64,000 nucleotides of DNA from Thalassospira profundimaris (GTDB taxonomy: Bacteria; Pseudomonadota; Alphaproteobacteria; Rhodospirillales; Thalassospiraceae). The DNA lies in the NCBI RefSeq assembly GCF_003326675.1, contig NZ_JPWF01000002.1, forward strand, positions 1 through 64,000. The letters run 5' to 3'. Numbering within the stretch: position 1 is the first letter of the stretch; every line of letters begins with the position of its first letter. Both the position numbers and the translations under genes were made by a program. The notes beneath the pieces were generated by a model. It saw only the letters and a program-made list of their open reading frames with translations. It did no database searches and was not told the origin of the DNA. This document shows positions 58,363 to 64,000 of the stretch, piece after piece.

Positions 58363-59466
58363 TTAAACGTTGAATTTGAAGTGGAAGATATCGCCATCCT
58401 TGACGATATAGGTCTTGCCTTCCTGACGCAGCTTGCCGTTATCACGCGCACCAACTTCACCGTTAAATGCGATGAAATCGTCATAGGCAATGGTTTCGGC
58501 CTTGATAAAGCCGCGCTCGAAATCGGTGTGAATTACGCCCGCTGCATTCGGGGCAGTTGCACCTTCATGCACGGTCCATGCGCGTGCCTCTTTCGGACCA
58601 ACCGTAAAGAAGGTCAAAAGGTTCAAAAGCTTGTAGCCTTCGCGAATAACGCGGGCCAGACCGGTTTCTTCAAGACCAAGACCTTCAAGGAACTCTTTCT
58701 TGTCTTCGGCACTTTCAAGAAGCGCCACTTCGGATTCAATGGCTGCTGAAATCACGACCGAACGCGCACCCTGTGCAGCGGCCATTTCGGCAACCTTGGC
58801 CGACAGTTCGTTGCCATCAGCGGCACTGTCTTCATCCACGTTGCAGGCATACAGAACCGGCTTGCTGGTCAAAAGCTGCAACATACGGAATGCCTTGGCT
58901 TCGTCTTCGTTGTTTACTTCAACGACACGGGCCGGTTTGCCTTCGCGCAGAACTTCAAGGGTCCGTTCCACCAGCTCAAGCGTCAGCTTGGCATCCTTGT
59001 CGTTGCCCTTGGCACGTTTCTGAAGACCGGTGATCCGCTTTTCAAGGCTGTCCATATCGGCCAGCATCAATTCGGTTTCGATGGTTTCCGCATCACGGAC
59101 CGGGTTCACAGAACCTTCGACATGGGTGATATCGCCATCTTCAAAGCAGCGCAGAACATGCACGATGGCATCGGTTTCGCGAATATTGGCAAGGAACTGG
59201 TTGCCAAGGCCCTCGCCCTTCGACGCGCCCCGAACCAGACCGGCAATATCGACAAATTCAAGCTGGGTCGGGATGATGTTGGCCGATTTTGCAATCGCCG
59301 CAACTTTATCAAGACGATCATCAGGAACGCTGACACGACCGGTATTCGGTTCGATGGTGCAGAACGGGAAGTTTGCTGCTTCCGCAGCGGCCGTCTGGGT
59401 CAGGGCGTTAAAAAGGGTCGATTTGCCAACGTTGGGCAGACCAACAATACCGCATTTGAATCCCAT
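58363..59466 (-). CDS. ychF: Ribosome-binding ATPase YchF
   Basis: Universally conserved Obg-related P-loop ATPase that binds ribosomes. The 367 residues show [20 protein letters not shown] (G1), the [20 protein letters not shown] switch, the YACNVDED base-recognition region typical of ATP-specific YchF, and a C-terminal TGS domain ([20 protein letters not shown]). It lies after pth in the same direction. Confidence 0.97.
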   Translation of the reverse strand: MGFKCGIVGLPNVGKSTLFNALTQTAAAEAANFPFCTIEPNTGRVSVPDDRLDKVAAIAKSANIIPTQLEFVDIAGLVRGASKGEGLGNQFLANIRETDAIVHVLRCFEDGDITHVEGSVNPVRDAETIETELMLADMDSLEKRITGLQKRAKGNDKDAKLTLELVERTLEVLREGKPARVVEVNNEDEAKAFRMLQLLTSKPVLYACNVDEDSAADGNELSAKVAEMAAAQGARSVVISAAIESEVALLESAEDKKEFLEGLGLEETGLARVIREGYKLLNLLTFFTVGPKEARAWTVHEGATAPNAAGVIHTDFERGFIKAETIAYDDFIAFNGEVGARDNGKLRQEGKTYIVKDGDIFHFKFNV

Positions 59467-59531
59467 CTTCGGGCTCCGTCACTTGAATTTCTGTTCATCG
59501 GAATCGATCCGGGCAGCCCCCGACCGAAAGA

Positions 59532-60317
59532 CTATTTCTTTTTGCCAAATGCCTTGGCAAGTGCCTCGGCCATGGCCGAGGCTGCATTGCTGACCGGTGT
59601 GTCTGCGCGTTCCACGCGGACTTTTGCCGCACCGGACAAATCTTCCATTCCTTCGCCAGCCTGCTTTTGCAGACCTGCGTCGTCATTGCCATCTTTTTGA
59701 TCCGGTTTGGCCGCCGGTTTATCCTTTTTCGGTGCCTTTGGCTTGGGCGGGCTTACGATGGCCGAGACCTTGCTCATAAAGCCGCCATCATCGCCTTTGA
59801 CCAGTCGCGCGAATTCCGCAGCAACCCCGTCCAAAAGCGCCATCAGCCAGCCTTCGCTCTCGGCCTTGGAGAAATCCCCAAGAACATGGTCATGCACACG
59901 GGATTTATCCCCCGGATGACCAATGCCAAGACGCACGCGGCGATATTCCTTGCCACAATGGGCGTCAATTGATCGTAATCCGTTATGCCCGCCATGCCCG
60001 CCACCGCGTTTCACGCGCAATTTGCCCGGCGGCAAATCCAGCTCGTCATGCAGAACAATAACGTCTTCGACCGGAATCTTGTAAAAGCGCAGCACTTCGC
60101 AAACGCTTTGCCCCGACAGGTTCATGAAGGTTTCCGGTTTGAGAACCAGAACTTTGTGACCGTTCACGTCGCCTTCGGAAATCTGACCCTGAAACTTTTT
60201 GCGCCAGGGCCCAAAAGAATAGCGGCGGACGATTTCGTCCGCCGCCATGAAGCCAATGTTGTGGCGATTGGCGGCATATCCCGATCCCGGGTTTCCCAGT
60301 CCAACCACCAAAAACAT
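59532..60317 (-). CDS. pth: Peptidyl-tRNA hydrolase with a C-terminal extension
   Basis: Recycles peptidyl-tRNA released from stalled ribosomes. The core (residues 1-190) has [20 protein letters not shown] (catalytic His in RHNIG), [20 protein letters not shown] and [13 protein letters not shown]. Beyond it lies an extra 65-70 residue low-complexity tail rich in K, P, A and D ([20 protein letters not shown]), so the protein is 261 residues against about 190 usually. It starts 15 bp after rplY and is followed by ychF. Confidence 0.96.
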   Translation of the reverse strand: MFLVVGLGNPGSGYAANRHNIGFMAADEIVRRYSFGPWRKKFQGQISEGDVNGHKVLVLKPETFMNLSGQSVCEVLRFYKIPVEDVIVLHDELDLPPGKLRVKRGGGHGGHNGLRSIDAHCGKEYRRVRLGIGHPGDKSRVHDHVLGDFSKAESEGWLMALLDGVAAEFARLVKGDDGGFMSKVSAIVSPPKPKAPKKDKPAAKPDQKDGNDDAGLQKQAGEGMEDLSGAAKVRVERADTPVSNAASAMAEALAKAFGKKK

Positions 60318-60332
60318 TACAAGACCTCGATC

Positions 60333-60947
60333 TTATTCTTCGCCTGCTTCTTCGTCCGAAGCGGCATTTTCTTCCGACTTCAGAGCGGACGGAGCAGCAA
60401 CGGTCGCAACGGTGAAGTCACGGTCGGTGATTGCGAGTTCGACACCTTTCGGCAGTTTGATTGCCGAAATGTGGATCGAGTCACCAACTGCAACGCCAGA
60501 AAGGTCGAAGACCAGCTCTTCCGGAATTGCGTTCGGAGCGCAGATAACTTCAACATCATGACGGACAACGTTAAGAACGCCGCCTTTTTTCAGGCCCGGC
60601 GATTTCTCTTCGTTTTCGAAGCGAACCGGAACTTCCACATGGATGGTCTGGCCTTTTGCAAAGCGCAGAAGATCGATGTGCATGATTTCGTCGGTAACTT
60701 TGTCGAACTGAACGTCGCGCGGCAGAACGTCATATTTCTCGCTTCCGACTTCAACAGTCAGAACATGAGAATAGAAGCCCGGCTTATGCAGAAGTTTCCA
60801 AAGCGGACGCGGGTCGATCTGGAACAGAACAGCTTCCTGTTTTGCACCATAGATGACACCAGGGACCATACCGGCACGACGCACGGCACGGGCGGCCCCC
60901 TTTCCGGCCCGTTCACGGATTTCCGCAGTGATAACAGTGTTTGCCAT
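60333..60947 (-). CDS. rplY: 50S ribosomal protein L25/general stress protein Ctc
   Basis: Binds 5S rRNA in the large subunit. At 204 residues it is the long Ctc form: an N-terminal L25 domain (TAEIRERAGKGAARAVRRAG, MVPGVIYGAKQEAVLFQ) plus a C-terminal TL5/Ctc beta-domain. It ends in an acidic tail (LKSEENAASDEEAGEE). It is the first gene of rplY-pth-ychF. Confidence 0.97.
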   Translation of the reverse strand: MANTVITAEIRERAGKGAARAVRRAGMVPGVIYGAKQEAVLFQIDPRPLWKLLHKPGFYSHVLTVEVGSEKYDVLPRDVQFDKVTDEIMHIDLLRFAKGQTIHVEVPVRFENEEKSPGLKKGGVLNVVRHDVEVICAPNAIPEELVFDLSGVAVGDSIHISAIKLPKGVELAITDRDFTVATVAAPSALKSEENAASDEEAGEE

Positions 60948-61011
60948 CGGAAAATCTCCTTGAACTAAGAAAGTATTGTCTTCGCAGGTTGGTGTAAATC
61001 ACCGCTGAAAG

Positions 61012-61053
61012 CCCACGAAAACAAGCGCGGTGGCCTCCAGGGGTGCCACCGCG
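61012..61053 (-). terminator. Probable terminator of prs
   Basis: CGCGGTGGC (61026-61034) pairs perfectly with GCCACCGCG (61045-61053). On the minus strand the tail is CTTGTTTTCG, a modest U-run. It separates prs from rplY. Confidence 0.6.
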
Positions 61054-61070
61054 GCGAGGGCCTTATACCC

Positions 61071-62003
61071 TCAATCGAAAAGAACGGAAACAGATTTTTC
61101 TTCCGAGATACGGCGAATGGCTTCTGCCATCAGCGGCGCAATCGGAAGCTGACGAATTTTGGTGCAATCACGAACCGCATCCGATGCACGGATGGAATCG
61201 GTGGTGACGACTTCGGTCATCGGCGAATTGGCGATACGTTCAACCGCCGGGCCCGACAGGACACCGTGGGAAACATAGGCCGCAACCGACGATGCACCGC
61301 GTTCTTTCAGTGCACCGGCTGCGTTGCAAAGCGTACCTGCCGAGTCAACGATATCGTCAACCAGGATGCAGGCTGCGTCTTTGACGTCGCCGATAACATG
61401 CATGACTTCGGAAACACCGGCCTGCGGACGACGTTTGTCGATGATCGCAAGTTCGGCATCCAGACGTTTCGCAACGGAACGCGCACGGGCAACACCGCCG
61501 ACATCCGGGCTGACGATGACCAGTTTCTGGCCTTCGAACTTGTTGCGGATATCGCTGGTCAGAACCGGCGACGCAAACAGGTTATCAAGCGGAATGTCGA
61601 AGAAGCCCTGAATCTGACCGGCGTGGAGGTCCATGGTCAGAACGCGGTCAGCACCGGCAACCGTAATCAGGTTGGCAACCAGCTTTGCCGAAATCGGGGT
61701 ACGGGGACCGGATTTACGGTCCTGACGGGCATAACCGAAATACGGAATGACAGCCGTGATGCGACGTGCAGACCCACGACGCAGCGCGTCGAGTATCACC
61801 AGAAGTTCCATCAGGTTGTCGTTTGCGGGGAAAGAGGTGCTCTGAATGACAAAAACGTCCTCACCGCGGACGTTTTCCTGAATTTCACACCAGATTTCCT
61901 CATCGGAGAAACGCTTAACATCTGCACGGGTAAGCGGCAGATTCAGATGGTCAGCAATAGCCTCAGCCAACGGGCGGTTACTGTTACCAGCGAGGATCTT
62001 CAT
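61071..62003 (-). CDS. prs: Ribose-phosphate pyrophosphokinase
   Basis: Makes PRPP from ribose 5-phosphate and ATP for nucleotide, histidine and tryptophan synthesis. The 310-residue protein has the start [20 protein letters not shown], the ATP-binding [20 protein letters not shown], the flexible-loop region and the PRPP-binding signature [20 protein letters not shown]. The ATG at 62003 with GAGG eight bases upstream gives the standard start; a longer in-frame start adds 23 unlikely residues. Confidence 0.97.
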   Translation of the reverse strand: MKILAGNSNRPLAEAIADHLNLPLTRADVKRFSDEEIWCEIQENVRGEDVFVIQSTSFPANDNLMELLVILDALRRGSARRITAVIPYFGYARQDRKSGPRTPISAKLVANLITVAGADRVLTMDLHAGQIQGFFDIPLDNLFASPVLTSDIRNKFEGQKLVIVSPDVGGVARARSVAKRLDAELAIIDKRRPQAGVSEVMHVIGDVKDAACILVDDIVDSAGTLCNAAGALKERGASSVAAYVSHGVLSGPAVERIANSPMTEVVTTDSIRASDAVRDCTKIRQLPIAPLMAEAIRRISEEKSVSVLFD

Positions 62004-62309
62004 AGCGGGGCCTCGGTTAATGGGTGCCGGGAAAGCGAAAAAACAAAATCCTTTTTGCGACTCCACCAACACAGGTCAGCCGGGTGTGGTCCCGTTTGCC
62101 CCTGTCGCCCAAAAGCCCGGAAACCGGGGAAACCCCGCCCGAAACGACGACATGTTCACGACACTCAAAGACCATATATAGGCAAACCTGCACCTTGGCA
62201 GTGCGCGGCGGCTTTATAACCAGCCGTTAACAGTCTGTAAATGGGGGCAATGACGAATAACGACAAGGCTGTCATGCATCAGACGGCCATCCCTTGGCTT
62301 TCAAGCGTT
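62004..62309. other. Gene-free region upstream of prs
   Basis: 306 bases between the lipoprotein gene stop and prs, both minus strand. I see no gene or clear terminator; it presumably holds the prs promoter. Confidence 0.4.
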
Positions 62310-63323
62310 CTAGCGCGCTGAAAGCGTCTTTTTATCTGCCCGGAATTGCAGCTTTTTACGGGTGGCAATTTGCCCCAAAACCCCTTCAAGGGTTTCAACC
62401 GCCGCCTGGGCGGCAAGGGATGCCACCCCGCCCCAATATTTATCAAGACTGCCATGGGGCACGACATTGTTTTGCTTCATCTGTCCAAGTTCCGTGCCAT
62501 CGGCTTCCATGATCACCCATTCAATGGCGACTTTATCAACCGGCGGCTTTTGACCGTTCTCGATGGGGGCGACATCAATCGTTGCGGACAGGATCACACT
62601 GTTTTCATCAATCTCCTTGTTATCAACAAGGATGCCCTTTGATACCAACAATGCCCCGGCCGAACGTGCCAGTGCGGTATTGCCATCCCCCGGTGCCCCG
62701 GCAAAATCAATCAGGGCAATCTTCATAAAGGGTGCCGCCTTGAACGATGACCGGTCCCCCGTAATCATGAAGGCAATCTGATCGGCCGATTGCGCAACAA
62801 GCCCGTCATAGGTCAGGTGCATCGGGTCTTCCTTGATCCCGTCAAGTTCGCGCACCTTGTCGACAAACTCCTTGGGCAGGGCCATGTTGTTTTCTTCCGG
62901 CCCGGTCGGATTGTCGGCAAACCATTGCTGCGCGGATAACTCGCCAACCGAACGGGTGGTATCAATTGCCAATCCGTCCGGGCGCATCAGAACCCAGGTC
63001 ACGTCAAGTTTCGCACCATTTTCAATCAGGCTGGCTTCGATATTGGGACGCAGGATGTAACTGCCACCAATATTACTGTCGCTATAGGCCGGGATATCCC
63101 GGTTACGAAGGGCACGCGCCATCGCACGGGCCAGATGTGCCGATGCACCTTCGGGCAGATCATCGCCCGTCTCGACCCTGACGGTTCCGGTATCGCGCAA
63201 TTCCAAAAGTGACGGATCGCCTTCACGTCCGGCCCCTTCAAACGGGCGCGGCAAATCACCACAGGCCGCCAGCGGCACAGCCGTCACAACAAACAGAACA
63301 AGGGAACGGAGGATCGATTTCAT
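62310..63323 (-). CDS. Lipoprotein of unknown function
   Basis: A 337-residue exported protein with a lipoprotein signal (MKSILRSLVLFVVTAVPLAAC, lipobox cysteine at 21). The mature chain alternates beta-prone segments and has no named domain that I recognise (GGSYILRPNIEASLIENGA, LDVTWVLMRPDGLAIDTTRS, IEWVIMEADGTELGQMKQN). The two segments that read as 'TWVLMRPDG' and 'EWVIMEADG' suggest an internally duplicated fold. It lies between pgeF and prs on the same strand. Confidence 0.85.
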   Translation of the reverse strand: MKSILRSLVLFVVTAVPLAACGDLPRPFEGAGREGDPSLLELRDTGTVRVETGDDLPEGASAHLARAMARALRNRDIPAYSDSNIGGSYILRPNIEASLIENGAKLDVTWVLMRPDGLAIDTTRSVGELSAQQWFADNPTGPEENNMALPKEFVDKVRELDGIKEDPMHLTYDGLVAQSADQIAFMITGDRSSFKAAPFMKIALIDFAGAPGDGNTALARSAGALLVSKGILVDNKEIDENSVILSATIDVAPIENGQKPPVDKVAIEWVIMEADGTELGQMKQNNVVPHGSLDKYWGGVASLAAQAAVETLEGVLGQIATRKKLQFRADKKTLSAR

Positions 63324-63339
63324 ATCGTCACTTATATAT

Positions 63340-63408
63340 TCACATCAAAACGCAACCGATCATGGTCGCGATGATAATAAAGAAAAACAGCATAATCATA
63401 TGCGGCAT
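63340..63408 (-). CDS. Candidate 22-residue membrane peptide
   Basis: A small frame between pgeF and the lipoprotein gene, MPHMIMLFFFIIIATMIGCV and two more residues, all of it a potential membrane span. GGGGGA lies six bases before the ATG. It is too short to test by composition; conservation in relatives would decide it. Confidence 0.4.
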   Translation of the reverse strand: MPHMIMLFFFIIIATMIGCVLM

Positions 63409-63434
63409 GACGTATCCCCCCGGGCCTTATCGCC

Positions 63435-64000
63435 CTACGCCCCGGTCAACATGATTGCGGAAAGTTGCCGACCGTAATCGGGTTCCTTGCGAAGCGTCGT
63501 GCGGCGATAACTGTAAAACAGTTCTTCCTCGGCCAGCGTATCACGCGCGACCAATTCGACCGATGCGATCCCGGTCGCAATCGTCCGGCGACGGACATAT
63601 TCCGGCAAATCAAACATGAAATGCCCGGCCCGAACCGATGTATCAAACAAATCGTCACTGCCTTCCGGCCCGCCCAGAATGGTATCGCGAAACGCACCAT
63701 CTACTTCATAGGATTTGCGTGCGATGCACGGGCCGACCGCGGCGGTAATATTTTCACGCTTCGCGCCAAGCTTTTCCATCGCATCAACCGTGCTGGCCGA
63801 AATACCGCCATATGATCCGCGCCATCCCGAATGGCATGCGCCGATCACTCCGGCAACCGGATCATGAAACAGGACCGGCGTACAGTCGGCGGTCAAAATA
63901 CCCAGCATGATGCCCGGACGGTCGGTGACCATCGCATCGGCCTTGGGCGCTTCATCACGTGAAAGCGGCTTATCAAGAACGGCAACATCGGTGCCATGCA
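63435..64000 (-). CDS. pgeF: Peptidoglycan editing factor PgeF (polyphenol oxidase family), 5' end outside the window
   Basis: The C-terminal 188 residues of a PgeF/YfiH (DUF152) protein, a copper- or zinc-binding enzyme thought to remove wrongly incorporated residues from cell-wall precursors. Metal-site residues are visible in HGTDVAVL (at the very edge), ILTADCTPVLFHDPV and ACHSGWRGSYGGI; GPCIARKSYEVD follows. The frame continues without a stop to position 64000, so the start lies beyond the window. An ATG at 63932 is internal: the upstream codons read as conserved protein. Confidence 0.93.
   Translation of the reverse strand, partial: HGTDVAVLDKPLSRDEAPKADAMVTDRPGIMLGILTADCTPVLFHDPVAGVIGACHSGWRGSYGGISASTVDAMEKLGAKRENITAAVGPCIARKSYEVDGAFRDTILGGPEGSDDLFDTSVRAGHFMFDLPEYVRRRTIATGIASVELVARDTLAEEELFYSYRRTTLRKEPDYGRQLSAIMLTGA

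Overview
The window looks like a chromosomal segment from an alphaproteobacterium of the Rhodospirillales, most likely Thalassospira or a close relative. This rests on overall gene order (yqeY-dnaG-rpoD, carA-carB-greA, lrp/trxB/LysR), mid-50s G+C by eye, marine-type TRAP and TctABC transporters, and a NapEFDABC nitrate reductase. The genus is inferred, not demonstrated.

Layout. 1-4836 (minus): partial tRNA(CAU), rpoD, dnaG and yqeY. 5204-10288 (plus): carA, carB and greA. 10434-13159 (minus): a methyl-accepting chemotaxis protein coupled to a small membrane protein, then an Lrp-type regulator. 13505-15736 (plus): trxB and a LysR regulator. 15.8-16.76 kb: no protein genes, but two tandem structured RNAs ending in intrinsic terminators. 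16701-22261: a 5.56-kb integrative element with a P4-type tyrosine recombinase, excisionase-like and winged-helix proteins, and two exported proteins of unknown function. It is bounded by a 36-bp direct repeat lying inside the second RNA. 22465-23877: a membrane class III nucleotide cyclase. 23.9-24.35 kb: two more terminator-ended RNAs on the minus strand. 24722-27426 (plus): an EF-G-like GTPase and Dps.

27508-34424 (minus) is a catabolic cluster: a LysR regulator, a DUF1445 putative hydro-lyase, a TRAP transporter (dctP, dctQ, dctM), a DUF2848 protein and an amidase. Next come msrP, a periplasmic binding protein, uvrB, an aspartate aminotransferase and an alpha/beta hydrolase. 41288-47595 holds a TctDE-type two-component system with an extra binding protein, divergent from tctCBA (tricarboxylate uptake). 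47675-49991 is an oxidative-stress block (ahpD, ahpC and divergent oxyR). Rhomboid protease and Zn-alcohol dehydrogenase genes lead to napEFDABC plus a DUF2478 gene. The last part (minus) holds a glutamine amidotransferase, ychF, pth, rplY, prs, a lipoprotein, a candidate 22-residue membrane peptide and the 3' part of pgeF, which runs off the window.

The most unusual signal is a set of four structured RNAs plus one displaced 3' fragment around 16.2-24.35 kb. They combine stem-loops with C-rich loops and a U-run terminator. The common element is a hairpin built on GUCU-CCC(CA)-AGAC, exposing anti-Shine-Dalgarno-like CUCCC or CCUCC. The integrative element has used one of them as its attachment site.
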